From assembly GCF_019049105.1 (NCBI RefSeq), contig NZ_JAHQZR010000001.1, positions 62,001-126,000 on the forward strand: a stretch of DNA of 64,000 nt, given 5' to 3'. The translations under genes were made by a program, and so were the position numbers. Below are positions 1-9,061 of this stretch, piece after piece; position 1 is the stretch's first letter, and each line of letters begins with the position of its first letter. Source of the DNA: Leucobacter chinensis (GTDB lineage Bacteria > Actinomycetota > Actinomycetes > Actinomycetales > Microbacteriaceae). Under the pieces are notes generated by a model, which was given only the letters and a program-made list of their open reading frames with translations, made no database searches and had not been told where the DNA came from.

Positions 1-1
1 C

Positions 2-241
2 CTCGTTGAGGAGCGTCAGGGCGGCTACACCCGCATCATCAAGACCGGCTACCGCAAGGGCGACAACGCTCCTATGGCGGTCATCGAGCTCGTTCTCGAG
101 CCCGTACAGCCCAAGGTGAAGGCGAAGAAGGCAGCTCCCGCTGAAGCAGCAGCTCCTGAGGTCGTCGAAGAGGCCGCAGTAGAAGAAGCACCCGCTGAAG
201 AGGTTCAGGTAGAGGAAGCAGCCGAAGAAAAGGCTGAGTAA
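2..241 (+). CDS. rplQ: 50S ribosomal protein L17, C-terminal part (5' truncated by window)
   Basis: The reading frame enters from the left edge and ends at a TAA. The first 40 or so codons read [20 protein letters not shown] followed by a VIEL strand, the conserved end of bacterial L17, a large-subunit protein near the exit tunnel. After this core comes a tail of about 40 residues made almost only of Ala, Glu, Val, Pro and Lys. Such low-complexity acidic tails occur in actinobacterial L17 proteins and are not needed for the fold. A strong hairpin terminator follows 21 bases after the stop, so this is the end of the alpha-operon type ribosomal transcript. The start and N-terminus lie outside the window. 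Confidence 0.95.
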   Translation, partial: LVEERQGGYTRIIKTGYRKGDNAPMAVIELVLEPVQPKVKAKKAAPAEAAAPEVVEEAAVEEAPAEEVQVEEAAEEKAE

Positions 242-262
242 CTCTCTCGAACTCGAGCGTGA

Positions 263-292
263 GGGGCGGTAGCGAAAGCTACCGCCCCTTTT
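263..292 (+). terminator. Rho-independent terminator after rplQ
   Basis: A perfect 11-bp GC-rich stem closes a GAAA tetraloop and is followed by TTTT. It lies just past the rplQ stop codon and would end the ribosomal protein transcript. The 120 bases from here to the next gene show nothing else recognisable. Confidence 0.9.
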
Positions 293-415
293 GCATACCC
301 GGGGCAGAGTATCGCGCAGCTGCACCGTCACGACAGCGACGCCGTGAGGTGACGTGCTGCAGCGGGCCGGGCAGGCGGGAACGGTGCCAGGGCCGCGATC
401 CGCTTAGGTTGCCGG

Positions 416-2368
416 CTAACGCCGGGGAACTCCGAAGCCTACGCGTTCATCTTGAGCATTGAGTTCGTCGATTGCTTGGGCGATCGCGCTGGCGTAGACC
501 TCGCCACCTTCGGGGTGGGGGTGCACGAGGTCGCCCGCGAGCAACTCAGGGTGGGGTGCAATGCTGCCGTTCCAGTCGGCGACCACAACCCCACGGTGAT
601 CGTCGGCGAATGCGGTGAGTTGTTCGTTAACCTCGGGAACCCACCAGCGATCTGCGTAGGCGTTGACGAGAATGATGCGGCGCTTCTCGGCGATCTGGGC
701 GATGGCCGCGAGGTCGTCGTCAGAAATGGGGCCATTCGTGCCAAGGCCGATCACGAGTATGGGCCGCAGCGAGCCAGTGTGTGCGAGCTCTTCGACGTAT
801 GAGACGGCATAGCCGAGGCCACGTGAGACCTCAGCATCGATGTCGACGCCGGCGAAGGCATCGCTGAGTTCGGGCGCGCTCGCGAGCATGACCGAGTCAC
901 CGACGGCGGTAAGGTCAAGGCCATGGTTGAGCTGTTGAGGGGCAGCTTCTGCGTCAGCGTTACCGCCGCCGGTAGCATCATCGGCCGAGGGGCTCTTCTT
1001 GGCCTCTGGACCCGCTTGAAAAGCGTCTGCAGGGTCTGGCGTTTCACTATCTGGCTGTGCGCCTTCGGCACCTTGCGGGGCTGACTGGGTCGCTTCGCGA
1101 CCACGTTCGATCGCTGCTTCGCTACTCGTACGGTTTGGGGCGGTGAGGAGCGCGCCGCCGACGAGAGGTACGGCCAGGAAGGTGATGCTGAAGACCGTGA
1201 GAGCCCGACGTTTCGTGACCGGCCGTGACATGCGGCCTGCCAGGGCGCCCCAGAAGGCGTTCCACGAGGTGCGAAGGCCATGGCGGCGAATGGGGGTCTC
1301 GACGAAGCGGTACGAGAGGCCAGCGGCCGTCAGCGTGATGCCGAGGGTCACAACGCCGATGACCCAGACCGGCGTTGTGAGGCCAGCAGCGGGGCCAAGC
1401 GACTGCCGCACCAGCAACAACACAGGCCAGTGCCAGAGGTAGATGCCGTATGAGCGCTCACCGATGTATGCGAGAGGGCGAATATCGAGCGCTCTCGCGA
1501 GCGGGGCTCCGGGCCGCGTGACTGCACCGACAGTGACGAGTGCGGCGAGTGTCGCCAGCTGGAAGCCGCCTTCGAAGCTCTCGGTAGAGCCCTCGACGAG
1601 CGTGAGGCTGAGCCACATAAAGCAGCTGAGGCCGGCGACCACGATCACGGTGTTCACGATGGCCTGAGGCCTCGTGAGTGAGGTGATGGCTGCGGCGTTC
1701 TTGCGCGACGGGTGGAGCAGGGCAGCGAGGGCTACACCGAAGAGCAGGCCAAACACGTGCGAGTCTGAGCCGAAGTAGATGCGGGTCGCGTCGATGCCCG
1801 TGAGGCTGTAGTGCCACATAAGCCAGGCCGATCCGGTGCCGAGTAGCGCGAAGAGCGTAACGACGAGCGCCTTGCGTGACCGACGCAACAAAACGATGAG
1901 CACGAGGGGCAGCAGAAGGTAGAACTGCTCTTCAATCGCGAGCGACCAGGTATTGCGCAACAATTCAGGAGTGTCTTGTGCGAAGTAGTCGGTGCCAAAA
2001 GCAATAAAGACCCAGTTCGAAACGAACAACAAGGCGCCGATGACCTGTTGGCGTATGTGATAGAGCAGGTCGCCGCCCACGATGAAACTTGCAGCGGTGG
2101 TCACCGCTACGACGAGGCCAAGTGCCGGTAGAAGTCGCCTTGCCCGTCGACGCCAGAAATCGACGAGGTTGATGCGCCCTTTGCTCTCATGTTCTCGCAT
2201 GAGCAGGGTCGCGATGAGGAAACCTGAGATCGCGAAGAAAACGTCAACGCCGAGAAAACCGCCGGGCATGAGAGGCGGGAAGAGATGGTACACAAGCACG
2301 AGACCCACTGCGATAGCGCGAAGACCGTCGAGGCCACCGAGCCGCTGCTGGCGTTTGGTCTCGTGCAT
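416..2368 (-). CDS. Membrane acyltransferase with C-terminal SGNH hydrolase domain (OatA-like)
   Basis: About 650 residues. The N-terminal 330 or so form an acyltransferase-3 domain: the family opening GLDGLRAIAVGLVLVYH, then about ten hydrophobic helices. A Ser/Pro/Glu-rich linker leads to an extracellular SGNH domain with GDSV (nucleophile Ser near residue 490), a G-x-N block (GLGTNG) and DLVHPHPEG carrying the Asp/His pair near 611-614. This order matches OatA-type enzymes that carry acetyl groups across the membrane to peptidoglycan or other wall glycans; the acceptor here is not known. The frame is open up to 2467, but that start would overlap truA on the other strand. The Met at 2368 directly precedes the conserved domain and is preferred. 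Transcribed alone, divergent from truA. Confidence 0.85.
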   Translation of the reverse strand: MHETKRQQRLGGLDGLRAIAVGLVLVYHLFPPLMPGGFLGVDVFFAISGFLIATLLMREHESKGRINLVDFWRRRARRLLPALGLVVAVTTAASFIVGGDLLYHIRQQVIGALLFVSNWVFIAFGTDYFAQDTPELLRNTWSLAIEEQFYLLLPLVLIVLLRRSRKALVVTLFALLGTGSAWLMWHYSLTGIDATRIYFGSDSHVFGLLFGVALAALLHPSRKNAAAITSLTRPQAIVNTVIVVAGLSCFMWLSLTLVEGSTESFEGGFQLATLAALVTVGAVTRPGAPLARALDIRPLAYIGERSYGIYLWHWPVLLLVRQSLGPAAGLTTPVWVIGVVTLGITLTAAGLSYRFVETPIRRHGLRTSWNAFWGALAGRMSRPVTKRRALTVFSITFLAVPLVGGALLTAPNRTSSEAAIERGREATQSAPQGAEGAQPDSETPDPADAFQAGPEAKKSPSADDATGGGNADAEAAPQQLNHGLDLTAVGDSVMLASAPELSDAFAGVDIDAEVSRGLGYAVSYVEELAHTGSLRPILVIGLGTNGPISDDDLAAIAQIAEKRRIILVNAYADRWWVPEVNEQLTAFADDHRGVVVADWNGSIAPHPELLAGDLVHPHPEGGEVYASAIAQAIDELNAQDERVGFGVPRR

Positions 2369-2393
2369 TCTCAGGTGGATCCTTCGTGGCTCG

Positions 2394-2424
2394 GCCCCAC
2401 ACTTGCAGGTAGAGTGTGTGGGGC
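2394..2424. other. Inverted repeat between the divergent acyltransferase and truA genes
   Basis: Two perfect 9-bp arms (GCCCCACAC and its complement) are separated by 13 bases. The repeat lies in the roughly 100-bp region shared by the two divergent starts, so it may be an operator or an RNA hairpin in the truA leader. No T-run follows, so it does not look like a terminator. Confidence 0.4.
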
Positions 2425-2465
2425 TATTGTGCAACGATTCATCATACGCGAAAGAGGTGCGAAGC

Positions 2466-3344
2466 ATGCGGGCAGACGGTCAGGTTCGATTGAGAATTGA
2501 CCTCGCCTACGACGGCACGCACTTTTCGGGCTGGGCGAAGCAGCCTGCCCTGCGTACGGTGCAGGGTGAACTGGAACGGGCGATCGCTATGGTCGTGCGC
2601 AGAGAACCTGACGAGGTTACCGTGACAGTTGCGGGAAGAACCGATGCCGGGGTGCACGCAACAGGACAAACCTGTCATGTTGAGGTCACTGAGGCTGAGG
2701 TCGCAAAGCTCGCGGGTAGGCACGGCAGCATCGCGGGCGCTGCGCGCAAACTCAATGGCGCACTCAAGCGTCTTGACGCAGGTGATCTCATCATTCATGC
2801 CGTATGCATTGCGCCTGAGGGGTTCGACGCTCGGTTTGCCGCGCTGTCGCGAACCTATGAGTACCTGGTGTCGCCGAGGGGAGTGCCCGTAAACCCGCTC
2901 TTGCGTCACTGTGTTGTTTCGCTCGGCGACGAAATTGATCTCGATGCAACCCGCACAGCATCGCTCACGCTGCTCGGTCTGCGTGATTTCACGAGTTTCT
3001 GCAAAGCACGCGACGGCTCAACTGCGGTGCGTACGCTCATTGACTTCACGTGGGCCAAGCGCACCGACGGGGTGCTCGCTGCAACGATTCACGCTGATGC
3101 CTTCTGCCACTCGATGGTGCGCTCTCTCGTGGGTGGGGTGCTTGCGGTGGGGGCGGGCAAACTGACGGTGCAGCGGTTTCAAGAACTCACAGCCGAGCAG
3201 CGGCGCTCAAGCAGCATTCCGGTGATGCCTGCGCATGGCCTCACGCTCGTCGGCGTCGAGTACCCCGAAGATGCTGGGCTCGCGGCGCGGGCTGCGGTGA
3301 CGCGTGCGCGGCGCGATCCGCTTGCCCCTCAGGCTCTCGGCTGA
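2466..3344 (+). CDS. truA: tRNA pseudouridine(38-40) synthase
   Basis: 292 residues, the usual actinobacterial size. TruA converts uridines 38-40 of the tRNA anticodon arm to pseudouridine. The protein starts with the family pattern RIDLAYDGTHFSGWA and contains VAGRTDAGVHATGQ, where the Asp of RTDAGVHA is the catalytic nucleophile. The C-terminal part has the expected H-S-M-V-R-S-L-V-G element. The same frame is open far upstream, but the ATG at 2466 is preceded by an AGAGGTG ribosome site and by the family's N-terminal sequence. truA usually follows rplQ, as here, with the acyltransferase inserted between them on the other strand. Confidence 0.95.
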   Translation: MRADGQVRLRIDLAYDGTHFSGWAKQPALRTVQGELERAIAMVVRREPDEVTVTVAGRTDAGVHATGQTCHVEVTEAEVAKLAGRHGSIAGAARKLNGALKRLDAGDLIIHAVCIAPEGFDARFAALSRTYEYLVSPRGVPVNPLLRHCVVSLGDEIDLDATRTASLTLLGLRDFTSFCKARDGSTAVRTLIDFTWAKRTDGVLAATIHADAFCHSMVRSLVGGVLAVGAGKLTVQRFQELTAEQRRSSSIPVMPAHGLTLVGVEYPEDAGLAARAAVTRARRDPLAPQALG

Positions 3345-3408
3345 ACGCGCGGGGTGGCGGTTTCGGTCGCGCGCGGGGCGGGTGGCGGTTTCGGCTGCAC
3401 ACCGGGTC

Positions 3409-3462
3409 TACTTGACGAAAAGCAGGGTGTTGGTGCGAAAACACCCTGCTTTTCGTCAAGTA
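3409..3462. repeat. Palindromic repeat element, copy 1 (23-bp stem, 8-base loop)
   Basis: Left and right arms are exact complements over 23 bp (TACTTGACGAAAAGCAGGGT plus GTT and its reverse), with loop GGTGCGAA. A second copy with the same arms lies at 35830-35883 and differs only in three loop bases and the outermost pair. The element can fold identically on either strand. It could act as a bidirectional terminator or as a REP-like dispersed repeat. In this copy no long T-run follows on the plus strand. Confidence 0.85.
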
Positions 3463-3580
3463 AACGCGAAAACGGCGTGCAGCGGCGTGACCGTGACCGT
3501 GACCGCGACCCCGCCGTGACCGCGAACGCGACCGCGACCACGAGCGGGGCCGCGACAGCAACCAAAGCCGCCGCGCGCCA

Positions 3581-3616
3581 GCAACGAAGGCAGCAACGAA
3601 GCCAGCAACGAAGGCA
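3581..3616. repeat. Three tandem 12-bp direct repeats
   Basis: The unit GCAACGAAGGCA occurs three times head to tail, with one G-to-C difference in the middle copy. It lies in the low-complexity stretch upstream of rplM, and no function is evident. The array looks like recent slippage or unequal exchange. Confidence 0.7.
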
Positions 3617-3826
3617 GCCGCGTCCGCTCACCCGAGCAGCACGCGGCAGCTCACCGCGCCGAGCAGATCGCGGCCAAGGTGTCGGGTGTGCTAGAGTTAT
3701 TCGTTGGTATGCGTATCAATATGCATACTGTGAATGTTGAGACCTCCGCAGGTGCTTTTTCTCTCGAGAGAAATCGCCATGGAGTGGGATACACGAACAC
3801 CTCCATTCCGACAAGAAAGCAGTATT

Positions 3827-4273
3827 GTGACTACCACATACACGCCCAAAGCCGCAGACGTGACTCACGACTGGCTCGTGATTGACGCTACTGACGTTGT
3901 GCTCGGCCGCCTCGCTTCGCAGGCAGCAGCACTGCTGCGCGGCAAGCACAAGACCACCTTCGCACCTCACATGGACATGGGCGACCACGTCATCATTGTG
4001 AACGCTGAAAAGGTTGTGCTCACCAACAACAAGGCAGCTACCAAGCGCGCCTACCGTCACTCGGGTTACCCCGGTGGCCTGCGTTCGGTGACCTACACGC
4101 AGCTGCTCGACGAAAACCCGGAGCGCGCCATCGAGAAGGCGATCCGCGGCATGCTTCCTAAGAACAAGCTCGGTGCACAGATCATCAAGAAGCTGAAGGT
4201 GTACCAGGGTGCTGAGCACCCACACGCTGCTCAGCAACCGACCCAGTACACCATTTCTCAGGTCGCGCAGTAG
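3827..4273 (+). CDS. rplM: 50S ribosomal protein L13
   Basis: 148 residues, normal for L13, an early-assembly protein of the large subunit. The sequence starts [19 protein letters not shown] and continues with the strongly conserved DVVLGRLAS and [10 protein letters not shown] elements. The frame is open to an ATG at 3734, but those 31 extra codons have no counterpart in the family. The GTG at 3827 has an AGAAAG ribosome site about nine bases upstream and begins exactly where L13 proteins begin. It is followed after 35 bases by rpsI, the standard rplM-rpsI operon. Confidence 0.95.
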   Translation: MTTTYTPKAADVTHDWLVIDATDVVLGRLASQAAALLRGKHKTTFAPHMDMGDHVIIVNAEKVVLTNNKAATKRAYRHSGYPGGLRSVTYTQLLDENPERAIEKAIRGMLPKNKLGAQIIKKLKVYQGAEHPHAAQQPTQYTISQVAQ

Positions 4274-4308
4274 TCGCGCCGTCATCGATCAAGATTAAGG
4301 AAAACAAC

Positions 4309-4788
4309 GTGACTACCGAAGAAACCGTAGTAGCCGAGAGCTACACCACCGAGACGCCTGCTGAGGCAGCCGTCGCTTCAACCCCTCGCCCCGCGCTCAC
4401 CGTGGCTGGCGCAGGCGTTGGCCGTCGCAAGCAGGCTGTAGCCCGCGCGCGCGTTACCCCGGGTTCAGGCAGCATCACGGTCAACGGCCGTGAGCTCTCA
4501 GACTACTTCCCGAACAAGCTGCACCAGCAGCTCATCAACGACCCCTTCACCGTTCTCGAGCTCGCCGGCGCATACGACGTCGTTGCGATCATCGACGGTG
4601 GCGGCCCCTCGGGCCAGGCAGGCGCACTGCGTCTCGCCATTGCCCGCGCTCTGAACGAGATTGACGTTGAGCACAACCGCCCTTCACTCAAGAAGGCTGG
4701 CTTCCTCAGCCGCGACGCTCGTATCAAGGAACGCAAGAAGGCCGGCCTCAAGAAGGCTCGTAAGGCTCCACAGTACTCGAAGCGCTAA
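4309..4788 (+). CDS. rpsI: 30S ribosomal protein S9
   Basis: 159 residues with a GTG start and a TAAGGA ribosome site. After about 35 loosely conserved, Thr/Glu/Ala-rich residues the S9 fold begins ([19 protein letters not shown]). The C-terminus [12 protein letters not shown] is the classic basic tail that reaches toward the P-site tRNA anticodon loop. The acidic N-terminal extension is common in actinobacteria. It shares a transcript with rplM and is followed only 20 bases later by glmM, so glmM is probably co-transcribed. Confidence 0.95.
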   Translation: MTTEETVVAESYTTETPAEAAVASTPRPALTVAGAGVGRRKQAVARARVTPGSGSITVNGRELSDYFPNKLHQQLINDPFTVLELAGAYDVVAIIDGGGPSGQAGALRLAIARALNEIDVEHNRPSLKKAGFLSRDARIKERKKAGLKKARKAPQYSKR

Positions 4789-4808
4789 CCACGCGTCGGA
4801 GTGCAATC

Positions 4809-6158
4809 ATGGTACGACTTTTTGGTACCGATGGTGTGAGGGGGCTAGCTGGCGTCGATGTGACCGCCGAGCTGGCCCTCCACCTCGCACACGCAGCGGC
4901 TCTCGTGCTCGGGCGGAATGCCCGGGCCGAGAGCCGTCGTGCTACTGCCGTCGTTGCGCGTGATCCTCGAGTCTCGGGCGAGTTTATTGCAGCGGCAGTC
5001 GCGTCAGGCCTTGCAGCAGCGGGCGTTGACGTGCTCGAAGCAGGAGTGATTCCGACGCCCGCAGCTGCTTACCTGGTGGCCGATACCGGAGCCGACTTCG
5101 GTGTCATGATCTCGGCGTCGCACAACCCTGCGCCCGACAACGGCATCAAGTTCTTCGCTGAGGGAGGAAAGAAGCTTCCTGATGATGTCGAAGATGAGAT
5201 CGAGGCGGCAATGGCGGGGCCACTCGTTGGCACGACTGGCCGCGAGGTCGGCCGCATTCGCCGCTTCGCTGATGCCGAAGATCGGTACCTCGTGCACCTG
5301 CTCGGCACCCTCGAAGGGCTGAGCCTCGAGGGTGTTCACGTCGCGCTCGACTGCGCCCATGGAGCCGCTGCGGGTATCTCACCCGACGTGTTTCACGCGG
5401 CTGGTGCCAAGGTGACCGTTATCGGCAACGATCCCGATGGCTTCAACATCAACGACGGTATCGGTTCGACGCACCTCGAGAAGCTCATCGAAACGGTGAA
5501 GCAGTCGGGGGCTGACCTCGGTATTGCGCACGATGGCGATGCAGACCGCTGCCTCGCGATTGATGGCGACGGTAACGTGGTCGATGGTGACAAGATCATG
5601 GCGATTCTCGCGCTCTCGATGTCGCAGCGCGGCAAGCTTGCTGAGAACACGCTCGTCGCGACCGTGATGAGCAACCTCGGTCTGAAGCTCGCGATGGCCG
5701 ATAACGGCATCGACGTCGTGCAAACGAACGTTGGTGACCGGTACGTACTTGAATCGATCAACGAGCACGGCTATACGCTCGGCGGTGAACAGTCGGGTCA
5801 CGTCATCATGAGCGACTACGCGACGACCGGCGACGGCATTCTCACAGGGCTGCACCTTGCAGCAGAGGTGGTTCGCTCTGGCAAGACGCTCGGGCAGCTC
5901 GCAGAATGCATGACCGTGTACCCGCAGGTGCTCGTGAACGTTCGCGGTGTCGACCGCACGCGTGTGCACGGTGATGAGCTGCTCGGCCAGGCCATCTACC
6001 AGGCAGAGGCTGCGCTCGCGGGGCAGGGGCGCGTGCTCCTGCGGCCCTCGGGAACAGAGCCCGTCGTGCGCGTCATGGTTGAGGCAGCGACCCAGGAAGT
6101 CGCGGAGCAACTCGCAAACGATCTCGCGCAGGTCGTGAAAGAGCGCCTCGCAATCTAG
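4809..6158 (+). CDS. glmM: Phosphoglucosamine mutase
   Basis: 449 residues, the usual length. GlmM interconverts glucosamine-6-phosphate and glucosamine-1-phosphate for UDP-GlcNAc and peptidoglycan synthesis. The start [12 protein letters not shown] is the family signature. The phosphoserine loop is [13 protein letters not shown] near residues 99-111. The metal site is [11 protein letters not shown], the sugar loop is GGEQSGHVI, and the C-terminal phosphate-binding loop is [16 protein letters not shown]. The gene sits directly behind rpsI, a conserved arrangement in this group, and ends at a strong terminator. Confidence 0.97.
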   Translation: MVRLFGTDGVRGLAGVDVTAELALHLAHAAALVLGRNARAESRRATAVVARDPRVSGEFIAAAVASGLAAAGVDVLEAGVIPTPAAAYLVADTGADFGVMISASHNPAPDNGIKFFAEGGKKLPDDVEDEIEAAMAGPLVGTTGREVGRIRRFADAEDRYLVHLLGTLEGLSLEGVHVALDCAHGAAAGISPDVFHAAGAKVTVIGNDPDGFNINDGIGSTHLEKLIETVKQSGADLGIAHDGDADRCLAIDGDGNVVDGDKIMAILALSMSQRGKLAENTLVATVMSNLGLKLAMADNGIDVVQTNVGDRYVLESINEHGYTLGGEQSGHVIMSDYATTGDGILTGLHLAAEVVRSGKTLGQLAECMTVYPQVLVNVRGVDRTRVHGDELLGQAIYQAEAALAGQGRVLLRPSGTEPVVRVMVEAATQEVAEQLANDLAQVVKERLAI

Positions 6159-6172
6159 CATTCAACGACAAG

Positions 6173-6212
6173 AAAGCCCGCGATCACCGGTTTGGTGGCC
6201 GCGGGCTTTTTT
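6173..6212 (+). terminator. Rho-independent terminator after glmM
   Basis: An AAAGCCCGCG arm pairs with CGCGGGCTTT across an 18-base loop that can itself fold (CACC with GGTG), followed by a T-run. It lies 15 bases after the glmM stop and would end the rplM-rpsI-glmM transcript. On the other strand it could also serve the short hydrophobic frame that reads toward it. Confidence 0.9.
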
Positions 6213-6231
6213 GATGCGGATCGCGCCCGCT

Positions 6232-6480
6232 CTACGAGAGCATGCGCAGCACTGCGAGTTGCGCCGCGGTGAGCACCGCGAATATCACGAGCAGCAGTAC
6301 CACGCAGAGCGCTGGCCGGTCGCGCCAAAAGCGGTGCCTTCGGGCTCGCTTGAAGGCATACAGCGCGACGGCGAGTGCGAGCGCTAGTGTGCCGACAAAG
6401 GGGTTCTCGGGTATTCCGGTGCTTACGAAGTGCTGAAGGACGGTGTGCCCGAAGAAGTTAGGGGTCTCGCAGCGACCGGC
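6232..6480 (-). pseudogene. Hydrophobic frame of about 82 codons with no usual start codon
   Basis: Directly behind coaA on the minus strand is an open frame that reads like a small membrane protein. It begins with a short polar segment (TPNFFGHTVLQHFVSTG), then a hydrophobic helix (FVGTLALALAVALYAF), a basic loop, and a second helix (LCVVLLLVIFAVLTAAQLAV) before a TAG. The frame has no ATG, GTG or TTG ahead of the first helix, and a TGA stop lies upstream inside coaA. Either the start is unusual, or this is a decayed gene, or it is reached by frameshifting from coaA. I do not recognise the family. The rest of the 323-base gap holds only the glmM terminator. Confidence 0.4.
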
Positions 6481-6481
6481 A

Positions 6482-7447
6482 CTACAGCTTGCGCAGGAGC
6501 ACCTTGTTCACTCGGTGGTCTCGGCCTTTACGCAAGACCAATGAGGCCCGGGCCCTGGTTGGCCGAATGTTTTCGACGAGGTTCGGCTCGTTGATACCAC
6601 GCCAAAATTCCTTTGAGAGTGCGCGGGCCTCGTCACTGCTGAGGCCCGCAAAGCGTTTGAAGTGGGAGTTGGGGTCGCTAAACGCCTGTTCCTTGAGGTC
6701 CAAGAAACGCTCAGTGAACCAGTGCTCGATGTCAGCGGTTCGTGCGTCAACGTAAATCGAGAAGTCGAAGAGGTCACTCACCGAGATAGGGTGTTCGTTT
6801 GACGCTGGCTGCAAGACATTGAGGCCCTCGACGATGAGAATATCTGGCTGTTTCACGACGGTGTGCTCGCCAGGAACAATGTCATAGATGAGGTGGTCGT
6901 AGTGCGGCACCACGGCTTCGGCTGCGCCGCTCTTAACCTGCGTGACGAAGCGCAACAGGTTTTTGCGGTCATACGACTCTGGAAAGCCTTTGCGGTGCGC
7001 GATACCGCGGCGCTCGAGTTCGGCGTTCGAGTAGAGAAATCCATCGGTCGTGATGAGCTGCACGTTTGGTGTCTCGGGCCACCTCGCAAGGAGGTCACGA
7101 AGAATGCGGGCAACGGTTGACTTGCCGACGGCGACCGAACCAGCGATGCCAATCACGTAGGGGGTCTTCTTATCTTCGAGTTGCAGAAACTGGCGGGTGC
7201 GCTGGTGCATCTCGTAGGCACCGATCGCGTACTGATTGATGAGGCGTGAGATGGGGCGATAGATTTCAGTGACTTCGGTGAGGTCGAGGCTCACCCCGAG
7301 CCCTCTGAAGGCTTCGATCTCGCTTTCGGTGAGCGGCATCGGGGTTTCGCCAGCGAGCCGCGCCCATTCGTTGCGTTTAATTTCAATAAAAGGTGACACG
7401 TCACTGTGTTTGACAATGGCTGTGGTGTCAGTATTTAGCCCAGACAT
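6482..7447 (-). CDS. coaA: Pantothenate kinase, type I
   Basis: 321 residues, close to E. coli CoaA. It phosphorylates pantothenate in the first step of coenzyme A synthesis. The ATP-binding loop is [17 protein letters not shown], and the family segments [18 protein letters not shown] and DFSIYVDA are all present. The frame extends well upstream through acpS on the opposite strand, but that part is the complement of acpS. The Met at 7447 opens the conserved N-terminus and leaves a 67-bp divergent promoter region shared with acpS. Having CoA synthesis divergent from the acyl carrier protein synthase fits functionally, since AcpS uses CoA. Confidence 0.95.
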   Translation of the reverse strand: MSGLNTDTTAIVKHSDVSPFIEIKRNEWARLAGETPMPLTESEIEAFRGLGVSLDLTEVTEIYRPISRLINQYAIGAYEMHQRTRQFLQLEDKKTPYVIGIAGSVAVGKSTVARILRDLLARWPETPNVQLITTDGFLYSNAELERRGIAHRKGFPESYDRKNLLRFVTQVKSGAAEAVVPHYDHLIYDIVPGEHTVVKQPDILIVEGLNVLQPASNEHPISVSDLFDFSIYVDARTADIEHWFTERFLDLKEQAFSDPNSHFKRFAGLSSDEARALSKEFWRGINEPNLVENIRPTRARASLVLRKGRDHRVNKVLLRKL

Positions 7448-7514
7448 AGTGCTTCTATCGTGCCACATGCTTCCTGACATCGCGCACTCGTTACCGAGCC
7501 GATAAACTGTTGGC

Positions 7515-7919
7515 ATGCATGCCGAACCCTCGTCTTCTGCCGTGCCACACGCGGCTGTGGCAGGAATTGGGGTAGACACGGTCGATATTGAACGCTTTGA
7601 GAAACAACTGGCGCGAACCCCCGCTCTGCGCGAGCGGCTCTTCACACCAGACGAGCGTGAGATACCGACCCGTTCACTCGCGGCCCGTTTCGCCGCAAAA
7701 GAGGCGCTGATCAAAGCTCTGGGGGGCTCTGAGGGCATTAACTGGCACGACCTTGAGGTGCTCCGGGTACGCGGCGAGAAGCCTGTCTTCTCAGCGACCC
7801 CGGAACTCGTCGCAGTGCTGGGCGAGCGAGGTTATGCATGGCCGCACCTATCACTCACCCACGACGGTGGGGTGGCAACGGCCTTTGTGATTATTGAATA
7901 CGGTAGGAAAGAGAGATAG
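7515..7919 (+). CDS. acpS: Holo-[acyl carrier protein] synthase
   Basis: 134 residues. The enzyme moves 4'-phosphopantetheine from CoA to the acyl carrier protein. [12 protein letters not shown] carries the magnesium-binding Asp, and [14 protein letters not shown] holds the second conserved Glu/Lys block. About 15 residues precede the family core, so a slightly later start cannot be excluded. It is the first gene of a tight run of six. Its stop and the alr start are two bases apart, with an AAAGAGAG ribosome site inside the acpS end. Confidence 0.95.
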   Translation: MHAEPSSSAVPHAAVAGIGVDTVDIERFEKQLARTPALRERLFTPDEREIPTRSLAARFAAKEALIKALGGSEGINWHDLEVLRVRGEKPVFSATPELVAVLGERGYAWPHLSLTHDGGVATAFVIIEYGRKER

Positions 7920-7921
7920 CC

Positions 7922-9061
7922 ATGACCGGCAGCGCACTGCGCACCGCAGAAGTTTCACTCGACGCGATTCGTCACAACGTGCAGTTCATTAAGAACCGCA
8001 CGGGGGGCAACGTGATCATCGTGGTGAAAGCCAACGCATATGGCCACGGCGCGGTTCCCGTTGGGCGAGCAGCCCTCGAAGCGGGCGCGACGATGCTCGG
8101 TGTAGCCGACCTCTCAGAGGCATACGCGTTGCGCGATGGCGGTATCACCGCCCCTGTGCTGTGCTGGATTCACGGGCCTTCGAGCGACTTCGACGAGGTC
8201 GTTGCCCGAGATATTACGCTCGCAATCGGCTTTGAATCACAGCTTGAGCGCCTCGCTGCAGCTGCGGGAAAGGCGGGCAAAGTCGCCGAGCTGCACCTCA
8301 AGCTTGACACGGGGCTCAGCCGCAACGGCGCTTCATCCGAAGACTGGCCATCACTCTTCGCGCGCGCGAAGCAGCTTGAGAACGAGGGCCTGGTGAAGGT
8401 GCGTGGCATGTTCACGCACATCTCGAACACCAACGACGATGAAGACCGCCTGCAGCAGGAGCAGTTCGAACGCGCGATCGTCGCGCTCCGTGAAGCTGGT
8501 ATCGAGCCCGAATACTTGCACATGGCTTCGAGCGCCGCGACGCTTACCTCGCCGCACCTCTACTACAACACTGTGCGCGTGGGGCTGCTCACCTACGGGC
8601 TGAGCCCCTTCGACGACCAGACCTCGGCAGAGATCGGGCTGCGGCCGGCGATGACCTTGCGGGCGCAGGTGGCGGCGATCCGCGATGTTGAAGCTGGCGC
8701 CGGCGTTTCATACAGCTATATCTATCGAGTGCCGAGCGCAACGCGTCTCGCGCTCGTTCCGGTCGGTTACGCCGATGGGCTTCGTCGCGCGCTGAGCGGT
8801 GCGGGGGCAAGCGCCGTGATTCGAGGCAAACGCTGCCCGATCGTGGGGCGCATCAGCATGGACCAGTTCTTGATGAACCTTGAACCGCTCGGTGACGAGG
8901 CCGCTGAGATCGATCTCGGCGAGCCGGTCACGCTGTTCGGCGACCCAGAGCAGGGAGCGCCCTCGATTGATGAGTGGGCAGCATTCGCCGACACGATCAA
9001 CTACGAGATCGCGACCGGCATTGGCGTTCGCGTGGCACGCGAGTGGGTTGAAGCCGAGTAA
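7922..9061 (+). CDS. alr: Alanine racemase
   Basis: 379 residues. This PLP enzyme makes D-alanine for peptidoglycan. The PLP lysine lies in VVKANAYGHGA near residue 39. The second catalytic residue, a Tyr, lies in the VSYSYIYR region near residue 263, and RISMDQF is also present. The stop and the tsaE start overlap as TAATG, so translation is probably coupled. The acpS-alr-tsaE order is common in Microbacteriaceae. Confidence 0.96.
   Translation: MTGSALRTAEVSLDAIRHNVQFIKNRTGGNVIIVVKANAYGHGAVPVGRAALEAGATMLGVADLSEAYALRDGGITAPVLCWIHGPSSDFDEVVARDITLAIGFESQLERLAAAAGKAGKVAELHLKLDTGLSRNGASSEDWPSLFARAKQLENEGLVKVRGMFTHISNTNDDEDRLQQEQFERAIVALREAGIEPEYLHMASSAATLTSPHLYYNTVRVGLLTYGLSPFDDQTSAEIGLRPAMTLRAQVAAIRDVEAGAGVSYSYIYRVPSATRLALVPVGYADGLRRALSGAGASAVIRGKRCPIVGRISMDQFLMNLEPLGDEAAEIDLGEPVTLFGDPEQGAPSIDEWAAFADTINYEIATGIGVRVAREWVEAE

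Larger units (their letters stand above)
3345..3680. other. Low-complexity intergenic DNA between truA and rplM
   Basis: This stretch has no convincing gene. It holds a repeated GGTGGCGGTTTCGG word just after truA, a 23-bp-stem palindrome, a run of GACCGN-type hexamers near 3489-3543 (alternating GACCGT, GACCGC, GAACGC), and a threefold 12-bp repeat at 3581-3616. Reading frames on both strands across it translate to Arg/Ala-rich nonsense that mirrors the repeats, so I treat them as spurious. The remaining 150 bases before rplM must hold its promoter. Confidence 0.75.

Noticed and set aside
2369-2467. N-terminal extension of the acyltransferase up to 2467
   Set aside because: It would overlap the truA start on the other strand, is Cys/His-rich and precedes the conserved domain without similarity to it. 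The Met at 2368 is better placed.
3241-3740. Overlapping frames on both strands through the low-complexity DNA before rplM
   Set aside because: They encode the palindrome and hexamer repeats in every frame and are Arg/Ala-rich. Similar frames appear around the second palindrome, so they reflect the repeat and not genes.
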